64,000 bases of DNA from Liolophura sinensis (GCF_032854445.1 NC_088300.1:17613570-17677569), one strand, 5' to 3'. Counted from the stretch's first letter, positions 12,001 through 24,711 are shown. Translations and numbers: made by a program. Notes: generated by a model from the sequence alone, not told the origin.

Positions 12001-14222
12001 TATACGGACTAAAAACATGACACAACTTGCTTACACGCCAGATGTATATGTATTTGTTCATATTAAATGTATTAGCCATGCAGGAATGAAGTTTAGCCAG
12101 TCTCCAGCGGAATCTCAATTGACTTTAACATCAAACTCAACTTATTTCATAAAATCATGATAAACATGTCACAGTTCCAGTTTAACCACTATTCTGTATA
12201 CAGTTGCAGGTGTCTTATTATTTGTTAAAAAATGCCACATACATGAAACCAGAACAATATTTACTATCCATAGTAACAAATATACTATATCTGAGTGTTG
12301 TTCCACGACTGAGTTAAAACTTGCACTGATTTACAGGTTTCTTAAAGCTGGTGACAAATGAATGCATACCTTCTTTTAACAAGCAAGGGATATATTTCTG
12401 CATTTATTTGTCAGGTAACATGTATTCCATAATCGTCAATCATAACTATATTTCATTATACTGTACTCTGATATTTTAGCTAAAACTTAAAACAATACAC
12501 ATCTGCTACTTTTACACCAATAATACTTTATCTACACATCCATACATTTAAAAAAAATTGAGCAATTTATGAGATCATATGTAAAGAACACTGCCGTAGC
12601 CTGTACAATGCTAAAACAAATCTAGCCCTTGTTTGATAAACATGTGTATATGAATTTCACATGAACTTGATAGCTGGCAGTTACTGACCAGACCATCTGC
12701 ACAATTTATACACAATTTATATCAGAACAATAAACTGTTCCTTCAGTCCTTCAAACTATCTGCCAAGGTAAAGTCTCTTGTAGTTAATTTACTTATTCAA
12801 TTGTTGTTTGATTGTTGTTTTATGCCATACGCAATAATGTTGCATCTATGCCATAGTGTTCATATGTTTGGGCGAAGGAAACTGGGCTGTCTACATGATG
12901 TAAACCACCAACATCTGTCAAGTTACTGACAAACTGTCCTCCTCAGTACCTTGATAGACAATATTGGTGGAAGAGAAGAGGTCTTCAACAAACGTTACAC
13001 TCAGAATAACGATCTCACCTCTACACCCTCACAAGTGAAACCACACTACGAAAAGAATGCTGATAGCAAAGAGGAAAGTGTAGAGCCTTATGGCTTCAAT
13101 AGCTAGCATTATATTGTATTATACTATAACAGCAGGTCAATGAAGAGAGGTACAATCCCAACTGAGGCTGAGAGACGTTGCGGTAACCTCAAGCCCTGGA
13201 GTGAGACATAACTGACTGGTCCCCATTCACATATTAAATACAAACAGTCTTTTGTTAATTCTGGCTCATCTCTTTCACTGTGGTACTGTGACTGATTCCT
13301 GAAGACCAAAATCTGAAATGTGAATTTACCTTACTTTTGGGCTATAGAAATTAAACTTTTAAGATTTTAACTTGCAGTAACTGCAATACTTACACAATGT
13401 TTTTGTGATGTGATTTTAAATTTTGAAGTGGCTATGGGGAATATTCTGCAAAGCCAGCTCTGACATAAGTCAAAATTCTAAACAGAATTTTACAGTTACT
13501 TTGGGCACTAGTAATTAAAAGCCTGATTAATTCATAAATGTTGTCTACAATGTGTCAACATTCGACATGAAACTGACAGAAAGAAGTCTGGGCCCATTCC
13601 GAATAGGACAGACAGAACATACCACTGCAAAGTTTGATTTCAAAATAACACTTCAACCTCATAACAGTTGAACACCAACAAGCAACACTGCAAAACAGGT
13701 TGGCAAACAAGTGTTTTCTGTGAACGCAGAGAATACTTTAAGCTTCATACTGACCAATAATAATGAAAGTCTGTACAAGCACATTGTACAGACTTTTGTC
13801 CTACTTATTACTTCTTGATGTATAACGAGATAAAATTATCATGCAATGTCTTGCGAAAAAGGTTACAAAGCTAAGGCAGTGCAGGCAGCTTGTTAAAATC
13901 ACATTTACGATTTGACAGGGGAAGGGGGGGGATCAAATCAAATAGACTGAAAACATGTCCATAGTGTGACAAATAAAACAATCAACCATAACAACAGTAT
14001 ATTATCCTTCATGTAATATTGCCAACGTTTTCTAACACTTTCTTATAGTTATAACAAGAATGGCCAGTAGAGGAGGTTGGGGGAGAGGGTACAAGGGACT
14101 TGTCATAACTGGTTAATCAAGCAGGGTTGTAAGTCCTTCCTTGTCACGGCTTGTTTTCAAGTTTTCATCACCATGTGACTTTAGGTCTTCATTAACAGAA
14201 AGATAAAGTACTGTTGAGCTCT
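12000..14222 (-). other. Region downstream of RMDN3, probable 3' UTR and flank
   Basis: AT-rich sequence immediately 3' of the RMDN3 stop codon on the minus strand. A TTTATT at 12403-12408 (AATAAA on the minus strand) is one possible poly(A) signal, but it is 1.8 kb away and not convincing. A very old minus-strand SINE remnant lies at about 12805-12935 (TGATTGTTGTTTTATGCCAT and GAAGGAAACTGGGC). Confidence 0.4.
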
Positions 14223-17200
14223 CTAGCCTCTGTGTTTTTGTAACAATGCGTCCACTTCTGACTGGATAGTCCGGTCCTGAAATATAAAGCTAAGACTCAA
14301 AAGTGGATTCAACAATTTAGGAGAACTCATATTATATTTGCCTAGAGCCCACTGTTTGCTAATTTAATAGCGGATAAATATCAATATATTTGAAATATGT
14401 GCAAAATGGTCCAAGGGTCATAACAAAATCTGATGCTATATGATATAGCTACTTCAAGCCTTAATATAAACACGTTCATTCACCACAATGAACTGTGACG
14501 CTTCCTCTCCGGCTGTACACGGGAAGGTCTGTCAGTAACCTGTGGATGGTCGTGTGTTTCCTTCCACAATAATAAGTGAAATATTCATCAGTACGGCGTA
14601 AAACACTAATCAAATTAACAAATCAAAATCAATGAACTGTGGATAATGTTAGAAATCTACACCTCTGAGTACACAAGGATAATGCTTGACACATGGACAT
14701 ACACTTCTGTTCTGAATATGTCTTTAAGTATCCTTTCATTTAAACCCTTGGCATATAATCATGACAGCTAACACCGCGTTGATACCTTGAGAACTTTTAA
14801 ATTGAAAGCTGACAAAAGCCCTTCAGAGTTATCGCCCTTGAATTTGGGTAATATTTGAAAGCTCATGCTCGTAGGGGAATCCTACATGTGTACTTACATC
14901 AGTTGAGTTACTGGACAACAAACTCGCTTTCTCCAGCCATTTCACAGCTTCTTCTATATCTCTTAGCTCTATATAACACTGTAACAAACAATTCAAGTTT
15001 ATTCACATTTATTAAGAAGATAAAATCTTTGAGAGTCTTGGAAAGTTTATCTGTTTGAACTTGCTATTTCACTGAATATCATCATTTTAATTGTTCAGGA
15101 ATACATCACAGTTTATATGTAACAAATTATTCCAGTGATGTAAGCCTTCATAGAGATACGATTCTTCAAGAAAGACAAATATCTCACCTTTGATATAAAT
15201 AACATATTTTCCTTCCACTGATTAGGTTTCAACTCCTCAGCCTGCAAAAATACAAACCAGTCAAATATGCCTAAGTGAATACAAAATTGACAGATCTGAA
15301 CACATGATCTCACTGGTCAGAAGAGTAACACAGCTGGTATTACGATGTCAATAGCTTAATGTGATACAGGATGTGTTGGTCTTTGTGCTGCAGTGTTTAA
15401 CTTGTGATGAGCATTTCCTGCAGTATATAGAGAATCCCAGATCTGATCAGAGTACATGTAAGATGTACTTTGCCTCTTTCTGTCAGAAATGCTCCAACTC
15501 TCTGAGGGCAAGCTAATACATGTAGTTCATGCCATTGTCACCTGTATGAAGTGGTCTAAAGCCTCCTCTACTGTAGCTGTTGGTGGTGTCCCAAACAGTG
15601 TAGCCGCTACCTTTCTCTCTATCCATGTCAGCATGTAGACCTAAAAAACATGAACACATCAAATTTATAACAATGAGTAGAAAATTTCACATAAGCATTT
15701 TTGTCAATATATACTACCATTATGAAGGGATAGATTTGAAATTTCAGTACACTTGACCAATGCATTATGCATTTGAAAATATCTCAAGATATGTGAGTAC
15801 TTTATCACAGCTGAATCAGTGACAGTTGGATTAACTCACAAAACTTCAGTGACCTGGGGCCAGTGGTTCAATAGCATTGATAGTTAAAACTAGGCTTAAG
15901 ACTTGTTTCATTCCAATATAAAGTAAACGATACTTTAGTCTGAACTAAAGTTAACACTGGTGTTAAGTCCTAATACACATTTCTTAAGCACACCTACTAC
16001 ATTGCTGGGCTGTCTTGTTCAAACCCATTACATAGTCAATGTTCAAGACATTGAAATTCTGATGCAGGTTACACATACACACCCAGAAACAAAATACAAG
16101 ACTTTCACAGTAGTGTTACATCACCAAACTAGTACAGTAATAAAGGCCACATTATTACCTGGAATTTTAATTTTAGATTCCACCAAACATCTCTATTATA
16201 AGTCGATTCTTGTTCTGTCTGATGGTGAAGTCTTTGACATTCTGGCTTTTAACTTGGGCCTTTCTCTTAACAAAGGTCATGTGTTAAAGACAACAAGAAA
16301 TCCAACAAAGATTTGCAATTTTCATGCTGAATACAGGTATAAATTGAAAAGACATGTTGTGTTATACTCAAGTGGGTACACGTGTACTTACCCCAAGGCA
16401 CCAGCGTCCCAGAAGGTAATGGGCAGTAGGGTCAGAGGGGTTTAGGTCAATGGCTCTCTGCATGTGATCCTACAACAAAAAAAAGACAACATCACACCAG
16501 GTTTATCCAGCAACAAGTACTGTTACTTTAGCCGTTTACCATATAAAAAACAAGTCAATAGTTTTACTTCCAAGGCTGATAAAGCGACCCGTTCAAAGAA
16601 AGAGTCGACTCTTAAAATAGGAACCAGAGAAGTGTGTATTGGAATGAATAAATGAATGACCACACTCACTCTTATCACATAGGCACTTTTGATTCTCTCT
16701 TGAGTACCTCCATACTCTGCCACAGCCCCTAGAGCACATGCCAGCCTAAGAAAACATAAACAAACATATACAAACATGTGCACTCAAAAAATTGTTAGCT
16801 ATCTCTCACAAGAGTCAGTAGTAAACGCTTATTCATTTATTTTATATTTGATTGGTGTCAAATGTCGTGTTCAGAAATTTTTCATTCATATGACAGTGGT
16901 TACGGGATATGGGTGGTGGCCACCCTGAGTGCCAGGAATAAACCATAACCTGTTACCAGGTGCCTTACAAACCACCTGACTGAGAGCCACAGTCAAGGCA
17001 GCCAGAACTGGACATGAACATGCCACATCAAAGGGTCCATGATCTGACAGCTGCAGTGAGCCAGTACTTCAACCATTGGGGTCAGCAAGGTGATCCCAGT
17101 TCTAAACATCATTGCACCGCACTGATCAGGGAAATGTCAAAGCACTCAAGCTTAATCCACGAACTGACATATGATGGCATGTCTCACATTAAAAAAAACA

Positions 17201-19163
17201 AACCTGCTTTCAAACTAGAGGAAATATGCATTCAACTACATTGTAGACATTACACTGTCAACTGACATGTATATATATAAACTGTTCACAATACAGATTT
17301 TTATGCCATCTTACGGAGCTGACATTGTATTAAAATATTGAATACTAAAATAATGTAATGTAAGTTTTGTACCATTTGTGAGCACTTGCACACTCTTCAT
17401 TTAACTGAATAGCTGAGTCAGCATGATCCTTTGATTCAAACATTAGTTCCTTTTTCTTCTCTGGATTCCCTCGATCACCCTCAATTCCAGCCATCAAATA
17501 GCAAGCCTTGGACAGTCTCCATAAAAACTCGGGGTCACTCATGCACTATAACACACAAAAATATCAATGATTCAGGATACTGTCATTCTTCTAATTTTTG
17601 GGACATCTGGTCTGCTCTTTTAAGCCACTACATATGTAATTATAACACGAATATACAGTGTCTCTCTTCTCACATGATTAGTCCATCTAATGAACGACGT
17701 ATTTATATGTTTACTTTTCTGAAAATCTGAGAGATGAATGTACTTTTTTGCTTTTTCAGCACTACTATAATCTGTTCTAAAAATGAGAAGTATTACATGA
17801 ATATCTGGGGTGACTCATACACTATAACACATACAGAAGTCAACGATTCAGGATTACCTTCATTAACACTGTCAGCTGCAAGTGTCAAATATAATATATG
17901 TATGTGGTATACATTAACTGTTCACCATGAAGAGTCATAAAGATACTGACCCTGAGCTGTCTTTTCTGGAGAGCTTCATAAGCTTGTTCTTTATCCCAGT
18001 CACTGCCATCCAAATGTTTGTCCACCTCGGCGTAAAACTCTTTATTAGTCAGAGTGTCACTGATCACAACACTTGGGGTGGGGCTGCGGGCCTCAGGAGT
18101 CCGGTAGTCACGGTTTGATTCCAAGTCACTGGAACTGCAATAAAAAATGTCAGTGTGAAAATTGATTAAGAAAAAATCAATCCCAAGGTATAGTTCACAG
18201 AATTATCCTCTCTTTCAATCATAGTGACCATTTTCTAGCATTTGAAATTTCAATGACTGCATGTTAGCCAAAAACCAAAAAAAGATTTTTTTCCCCATAT
18301 CTAGGTTAGAATGGCTCCCATACCAATTTGATGTAACAACTGACATTATGACATTAATCATTAGGGCTGGTAAAATCGTGACCATCTAATTCGGCTAACT
18401 TAATGATCTACCTCCTTATCATAAATCATACATTTACCTTTCTAGCCCACTGTACTTCAAATAAATTAGAGAATGATTGTGGTGATACACGAGTATCTCA
18501 TCAATGTGGCTGTCAAATATCAGACCGTCAAATATCGGCACAATTGTTTTTTGTTTTTTTTTAAACTTTAAATGAACTCGACCGACTGGTGAATGTCAAA
18601 ATACCCAATGGGAAGGTAGATTCTAACTAGTTGAATTATTGTGACAGACGAACTCTGACACTGTTTGGGATGGTCCCTGCTTAGCTTTAACATTATTGCG
18701 GCAAGCTATGCTGGAAAAAATAATCCACACGATTTAAATAACAGAATAAAAATAATATTATTTACAGTAAAAGTTAAACAATTAACCTCTGACAATAAAT
18801 ATGGCATGTAAATCATAACTATATTTCAGATGCTTTATGAACCCTTTAGTCTTACCCTTCTGTTGCCTCCTCGTACACATCGTCTTCACCACTACTGGCA
18901 TGTACAGAAAAGTAGCCACTGCCTCTATTTCGTCTAAGAGACGAACTCACAGATGCTGATTGTCGACTACCGGCTGTTTCAATCAGTCTCTCTTTGATTT
19001 CGATTATCTCCCTTCGAAGATCCGAAACAGCTGCAGATAGCCTCAACAATTCACGATTGGCATTCCCATTAAGCTTAAAATATAAAAGCACACCACCACC
19101 CCCGACTAGTATACCTGTGCCAAGAGCAGCAAGCACATTCAGTCTCTCTCTTGCAAATGACAT
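14223..19163 (-). CDS. RMDN3: RMDN3-like regulator of microtubule dynamics (PTPIP51 family)
   Basis: Nine coding exons on the minus strand: 19163-18856, 18134-17951, 17545-17373, 16745-16670, 16469-16392, 15640-15542, 15241-15188, 14978-14898 and 14276-14223. Phases agree at every junction, giving 368 residues. The start is the ATG at 19163; upstream in frame is only a GTG and then a TGA at 19257-19259. Residues about 10-30 form a glycine-rich transmembrane anchor ([19 protein letters not shown]). A short coiled coil follows, then [12 protein letters not shown], then a TPR-like domain with the family words [34 protein letters not shown] and FISKCY. Vertebrate RMDN3 sits in the outer mitochondrial membrane and tethers it to the ER by binding VAP proteins. 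AHYLLGRWC and the AEELKP/FISKCY segments are closer to RMDN3 than to RMDN1. It is divergently paired with GCHFR. Confidence 0.93.
14500..14620 (+). mobile_element. SINE fragment in the last RMDN3 intron
   Basis: CTTCCTCTCCGGC, GGGAAGGTCTGTCAGTAACC and GTACGGCGTAAAACACTAAT mark the 3' half of the CaaT-tailed SINE, opposite in strand to the host gene. Confidence 0.75.
16810..17010 (-). mobile_element. Diverged SINE in an RMDN3 intron
   Basis: It begins ATTCATTTATTTTATATTTG ATTGGTG, the reversed tail of the CaaT-tailed family. Further on, ATGGGTGGTGGCCACC and CTGAGAGCCACAGTCAAGGC follow but are poorly matched to the other copies, so this is an old copy or a subfamily. Confidence 0.5.
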
Positions 19164-19549
19164 TTTGATTGCTTGCCTGTCACACCATTCCCTTTCGGCG
19201 TCAGTCAAACAGGAACTCGTCCTTGACAAGGTGGGGCGACATCTGGTGGACACTACTCAGGAAGTAAATAAAACATGATAAAAACACACACTGACCCAAT
19301 AGTTACAGACTTTACTGATTACTTAATTACCGCGTCTGACATTTTCTCGAATAATCACCGTATCAGACATTAAAAATTGAGCTCTCAATGAACATGATTA
19401 AATTTGGCAGTCGATTAGAAAAAAAAGGGCGATCAAATGTAGGGGAAATAACTTTGCATGCCACTGAAGCGTGGCATTTAACAAGTGTAGTACGGCTAAT
19501 AGTGAACACTCTGCTCAGACGGCTGTGTGGGCTGATTTAAGCAGACAAG
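19164..19549. promoter_or_regulatory. Shared divergent promoter region of RMDN3 and GCHFR
   Basis: The two start codons (RMDN3 at 19163 on the minus strand, GCHFR at 19550 on the plus strand) are separated by only 386 bp that must hold both 5' UTRs and both promoters. No TATA box is obvious at either end, which is usual for bidirectional housekeeping promoters. The shared promoter is inferred from geometry. Confidence 0.7.
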
Positions 19550-20507
19550 ATGCCGTATGTGTTGATGAGCACACAAATTCGATTGGTGAGTAATCTGATC
19601 AAGATGGTAACTATATGGCGTCTAGGTCGGTGTCTTTCAGTTTGAATATAGCAGTGATTTAAATGGCACTCGGTCGGTGATTTCAGAGTGCATGGAGTTG
19701 TACATCAGAGAGTGTGAAATGCACGTAGGCTTATGTCGCAAAGCAGCTCAATTGTTAACAATGGATGTTTTTAAGTACGGTGTCGCAATTACACTGACTG
19801 TAAAATCATATGTAGGCCTATGCAGTGACATGAGATTTTGTAATATTTACACTGGTCTAAACTTAAATACCGGTAGCGATATTGAAATCACAAGGTTATG
19901 AACCCAGGACATTTCCTAAAATCAGGTTGACCTTGGACTATTTAGCGCTTGCCCACCTTCCTTTCACGTCACCAATACATAGAAATTGGTGTTTTACTAC
20001 ATTGCATAATAATATTATAATTAAATTTGTTGACAGCCAAAATGTTTAATTGATATATATTAGGCCTACCCGGCCGCTACGCATGTTTTGGCGTACATGC
20101 AGCACTAAAGTCAGCCCTATACGGTAGAAAATCTCAGGTCCATTTCTGTGATGTGATGCGTCAAGTCCTAAGGCATACCTGAACAGTGTTGCTGTTAGGA
20201 TGATGGGCAGCGACACTGGCGATCTGAATAGTAACATCCTTCCACATAGGCTTAGGTCTATCCTGCTACATATAGGCTTAGGTCTATCCTCCCACGTATA
20301 GGTTTAAGCCCGTAGACCTACAATTTAAACAGGCCTGATATTCACCGTTGCCTTTTCCATTGAAAGTGTACGATTTCGATCTACATTAAAGGTCATTTCA
20401 CTGCGTGTTTATGACAAACATGGGTCAAATGTCCACTGTTCATTGTGTAGATTGTGTCGTATAATGTAGGCCAACGTGAAGTAAGTGCATTTGTCATGTT
20501 TTAGACT

Positions 20508-20563
<56 letters not shown>

Positions 20564-23500
20564 TCAATATTTATTTGCTTTTATCGTTTTAAGCAAGGGA
20601 TTGCAAGGACTGAATTCTCATCTTCTCATCATTGATATATATCGGGCGACCCATATACAGCTTTCTTGAAATAAAACAAAGCTCTTTATATAATATGCCA
20701 TCATCGGACACATGCTTAAATACGCACACACATGTATGTATACAAACGTGCCAGTGGAGTAGACGTCTGTTTGAATAATTGATTATGGTTTTACGCCATT
20801 TGGGCAGTATTGCAGTCAAATCTATTGGTAGCCTAGAGTATGTACAAGCTTTTTTTTTTTTTTACATATATGCTTACATTATCAGTTTCACCAGACTAGA
20901 ATAATTCTGCGTCTGTCACTTATAGGAGTTACACTAATATGTTATAAGTACCGTATTTACGACTGTTTACGGGTTAGGGTTACCCGCAAGAGATCCGATC
21001 AATCTTGGTTATATTCAGTCTCATTATATTTTGTTCATGTCCCGCGATAACCAGCCTGTATAAATCACGCATCATAGGGCCTCATTTGCTAACAATCTGT
21101 GTCAGCGTTCGATCGATTGTTGCATCCGAACATGAACATATGCCAGCCTCGAAACGAGAGGATTTGTCAGATTTGCAAGTCAAGTCCGGACGAGGTTCCT
21201 TTACCAACGCAATGGAGACTCCGGGTACAAGCTGAACTGTCCATTGGTTTTAGATATACGTCACCAGTTTGCTCACAGGTCGTCATCACATAAGGGGTGA
21301 ATGAACAGCAAACTTCATAGCTTAGGCCCGAGGTTACATGTACCCTCAAAAAATTAATCGCTTAATTTTAAAAGAAAGCCTGTCGTCTGAGTGATACTAG
21401 AATATATTCTGTTAAAATGACACAATATTCTGTCATATTCAACACAATATCCTGTTCGTATGATAGAAAATTCAGGTTGAATTAATAGAGCATGTGTGCT
21501 ATATTTAACAGAAGAATCTGCTACACTAGCAGAATACATTCTAACATCACTCAGGCAAGAGTCTTTCTGTTAAAATTATGAACACATCACTCACATTTAA
21601 CACATATAGAAATCGACAGTACATGCAATCGCGTGCTTTGGGATCCGTGTATGATGTTCAGTTCTGAACTAATGATGGTTTTGTAGGAAATGCGCCTCTA
21701 TCGATTTTCCTCTTGATCAATATATGCATGCATACCGTAAACCTATAACATTTGATTTGTTCAGCGGTCAGCCCTTGTTTCGTGGGTTGAACTCATTGGG
21801 TTCAGTACAGTATAACGCTGAATCGTTGACCTAATTGACCTAATTCATGATATACTGATGAATATCTCAGCATTTTGGATAAATTAATACATACATGTAC
21901 ACAGGTCAATAAATGTATTCGTTTTTATACATCCATATCGATTTGCTTCCTACAAACATTTCCTTTTAAACTATGATTGTGTTTGTCACCTTACTATACT
22001 CCATGACCCGACCTGAGAACATCTAGACCTGCAAGAGAGTTTTCAAATTTACGGTTGAGTTTTTAAGCCGGAAATTTGTGGTACTGTATCGACCAGGAGT
22101 TCTGTGTTGTATTGGAATGTTATAAAGGAACCGACAACTGTGGTGATTGTTATACTGACCGGCAGTTTAGCTATTATATAAACATACGAAATCAGTTGAA
22201 GATTTGCCCTACATGTGTATTTACCGACAACGGCGATATTGTATGTGGATCCAGAATTTTTTGCATTGTGGATAAAGACAATTGTCACTTAAGTGGATGG
22301 ATAATATAAACGAAGATTTGCAATGTTGCAGACCGACGGCTACCGTGTGATTTGTGGAAAGTCGGCTTTGATAGGTTTGTGGCTCATGACTTTGTAGGAG
22401 TATTGTGGAATGCCTTGCAATTAGAGCTTTGTGGAGATTTTGGGGTTGGGGTTTAGTGAACAAACATTTGGGTATCGTGGATTTATTAGTTTTTGAACCT
22501 CCAAATTTTGTGGATCAGTTTTTGTGGGCCCTGTGGATATCGTCAGATGGGTTTTGTGGACTCAGATGTATGGCAAAGCCGCATTAATTGCCTGTCAGCC
22601 GGAAGTCGGCGTACGGCGGACAGATACTGTGCTATGGACAACGCTGAGTTCTGTCAAGCATAATGATATCGGTAAAATGTAATCTCCATTGAATCTGACA
22701 TGCGGCAAAGTTGTTACTTCAGGCTAATTTATGTGAATTGACTCTAATGCACAATAATGATATTCACACATTATTATAATGAATACGAGACACGTACTTT
22801 ACATTAGTACTTGAAGCTGGTGGTTGAAATATGCACTCCCCCCCCCCCCCCCCCCACACACAAAAGACTCCATTATTGATGGGCCCATCCCTTAACGAGT
22901 AATATTTTGATGATTTCATAGTTTTTTCGCGCAAAGAATAAAGCCAAACTGGCGAACAGTGTCAGGAAATACAACATTGCCCTTGTGATGTAGAGACAGA
23001 CTCCGCTAATGTTGTTATCCACTTACGAATTTGTTTCTCAAAAAGACATACACTGCATAAATAACCTGGTTAAAGGATAATTTCTATTTTTTACAACTAG
23101 GATATACCCACGCGTTTTGTGAGTTTCATCCAGCAGCCCGCGGCTGGTCGCGGGTTTTCCCCTAGTTCTACCCCGTTTCCTCCCACCGTAACGCCGTAAT
23201 CCGCCGTCATATATAAGTGAAATATCATTGAGTACGGCCTGTGACACAAATCGAATTCAGTCCAATCCAATTACTTTTTGGTGACATCGAAAGAAAACAT
23301 AAACCTACCTCCCCATCGTCTTTCACGGTATAAAGTATTATCAGTTCATGCAGTTACTGTAGTTAGATAAATCGTGCCAAAATAACGATAAGAAACGGTT
23401 TTAACCTTTCTGTATGTATCTCTGTATACACAGGAGAACGGACCGACCGTGGTGGGGGATGAATGGAGTGATCCGGATCTGATGGAATACTTGGACGCCT

Positions 23501-24711
23501 CTCTGGGCAGAACGCTGGGAAATAACTTGTGAGTTCTAATCTGTCCTTATATCAGTCAATGATCTGGTGATAATATTTATTACCTCCGCCAATGTTATTT
23601 TTTTGCCGGTATGCATTTCTATATCTGTCACCCTGTCCTGTCTGTCTCACCATATGTCTGTCTGCAAGAAACTTTACGTAAAAGTTACGCAGAAATTTGG
23701 AGGAAGTTTTGCACACAGGTTGTCCCTGCACAGTGGACAATTCACCAAACCCACTGACAGAAATATAGGCCAGAAATGCCTACTTATTTGTGGCAGACGT
23801 TTGCGTTCTTGAAGCGTCTTATAATTTCATAACTGTTTTTAAGTCCTTCATAACTGTGATTCTCCCATATTTGTCATTAATACTATTCTTATTATGTATT
23901 AGTTTCATTTCCAATTAAAAAATTGTTGTCACAATCGGTCCTCCGGTTAATACATTTGTCAATAAGCTTGTTATCACTTCCTACCTACAGTGCCCAACCT
24001 AGCCAGATACATGCTCTTGTACCTAGCCAGATACATGCTCTTGTACCTAGTCAGATACATGCTCTTGTACCTAGCCAGATACATGCTCTTGTACCTAGCC
24101 AGATACATGCTCTTGTACCTAGTCAGATACATGCTCTTGTACCTAGCCAGATACATGCTCCTGTACCTAGTCAGATACATGCTCTTGAGCCTGACGCTGT
24201 AGTATTTTCAGTTCGTTCATATGAAAAGGCATATTTAATTCTGTTATCTGCATATTGTTTAATTTTGCGAAAAATAATATCTACAAGGGCAGCGGCCCAC
24301 TCGTCACAAAAGGCCTTAATATTAACCTGTAATAAAAAGTGCTTCTGATCGACCTGTATCGACTGATTATAGTATATAAAGTTATTTTTGCAATGTAAAT
24401 TTCTGTGTAGCTACATGTATCACACACCTTGAAACAAACTTACGGGTGACGTTGCTCCGATGAGTTCCTTTGTTTTTGTCCTCAGCTTGGAGTGGGTGAC
24501 ACAGCATTGCCCCAGGGTTGTTCTGGACAAGCTGGAGAAGAAGGGGTACCGGGTGGTGTGCATGACTGGTATCAATCAAACGTGTGTATGGACGCTCTTC
24601 AAACCCGACGACAGTCAGAAGAACGACATCAACAATAGGATGACTCTACGAGCACCGCCAACAAGAGCCGATGCTACTGAAATAATGGATACCTGCCCCG
24701 AGAAACTCTGA
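19550..24711 (+). CDS. GCHFR: GTP cyclohydrolase I feedback regulatory protein (GFRP)
   Basis: Three coding exons: 19550-19585, 23434-23528 and 24486-24711, 118 residues in all. Exon 1 encodes MPYVLMSTQIRL directly before GTGAGT. Exon 2 encodes GPTVVGDEWSDPDLMEYL and RTLGNN. Exon 3 begins with LEWVTQHCPRVVLDKLEKKG and includes VCMTGINQTCVWTLFK. Each block matches mammalian GFRP (MPYLLISTQIR, VGDEQSDPELM, RALGNNF, RIVLDKLERRGFRV, SMTGVGQTLVW). GFRP is a small pentameric protein that docks on GTP cyclohydrolase I; tetrahydrobiopterin promotes inhibition through it and phenylalanine promotes activation. Mammalian GFRP is 84 residues, so this one has a C-terminal extension of about 34 polar residues with no recognisable motif. 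The first intron (3.8 kb) holds several repeats. The RMDN3 gene is its divergent neighbour. Confidence 0.95.
20235..20330 (+). repeat. Three tandem ~30-bp units in GCHFR intron 1
   Basis: The words ATAGGCTTAGGTCTATCCT recur in three slightly diverged tandem copies. Confidence 0.7.
20511..20561. repeat. (TA)n microsatellite in GCHFR intron 1
   Basis: An uninterrupted TA run of about 51 bp. Confidence 0.95.
21363..21580. mobile_element. Palindromic MITE-like element, copy 1
   Basis: The left end (AGAAAGCCTGTCGTCTGAGT, from 21373) and the reverse complement of the right end (AGAAAGACTCTTGCCTGAGT, from 21568) form imperfect terminal inverted repeats of about 40 bp, extending through a shared GAATRTATTCTG. 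A second member lies at 39094-39307. No coding capacity. It sits in GCHFR intron 1. Confidence 0.65.
22240..22570 (+). repeat. Degenerate TTTGTGGA-rich repeat
   Basis: The word TTGTGGA or a one-base variant recurs about a dozen times at 20-35 bp spacing in GCHFR intron 1. It is probably a decayed minisatellite. Confidence 0.4.
22838..22863 (+). repeat. Poly-C tract followed by (AC)n
   Basis: Eighteen C residues run straight into a short ACACACAC tract. The length of a homopolymer like this is unreliable in most assemblies. Confidence 0.9.
23125..23262 (+). mobile_element. SINE 3' fragment in GCHFR intron 1
   Basis: CGGCTGGTCGCGGGTTTTCC, CCGTTTCCTCCCACCGTAA and AGTGAAATATCATTGAGTAC match the CaaT-tailed SINE 3' half, truncated at its 5' end. 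It ends 170 bp before exon 2. Confidence 0.75.
23999..24187 (+). repeat. 24-bp tandem repeat (8 copies) in GCHFR intron 2
   Basis: Eight near-identical units built on CTAGYCAGATACATGCTCTT. The Y base runs C,C,T,C,C,T,C,T, so a 72-bp higher-order unit seems to have been duplicated. As 24 is a multiple of 3, open frames with an eight-residue period (QIHALVPS on the plus strand) appear, but the array lies between two clear splice sites. Confidence 0.95.

Noticed and set aside
19164-19253. N-terminal extension of RMDN3 upstream to 19253.
   Set aside because: The first codon of that longer frame is GTG, not ATG, with a TGA just before it. The ATG at 19163 places the membrane anchor at the N-terminus as in the family.
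22076-22309. A 77-residue cysteine-rich frame (CGDCYTD, CPTCVF) as a small secreted peptide.
   Set aside because: It has no signal peptide, lies in GCHFR intron 1 and overlaps the TTTGTGGA-rich repeat, which supplies Cys and Trp codons by chance.
23923-24348. A 141-codon frame with QIHALVPS repeats as a protein gene.
   Set aside because: It is the 24-bp minisatellite lying between GCHFR exons 2 and 3, whose splice sites and protein match are clear.
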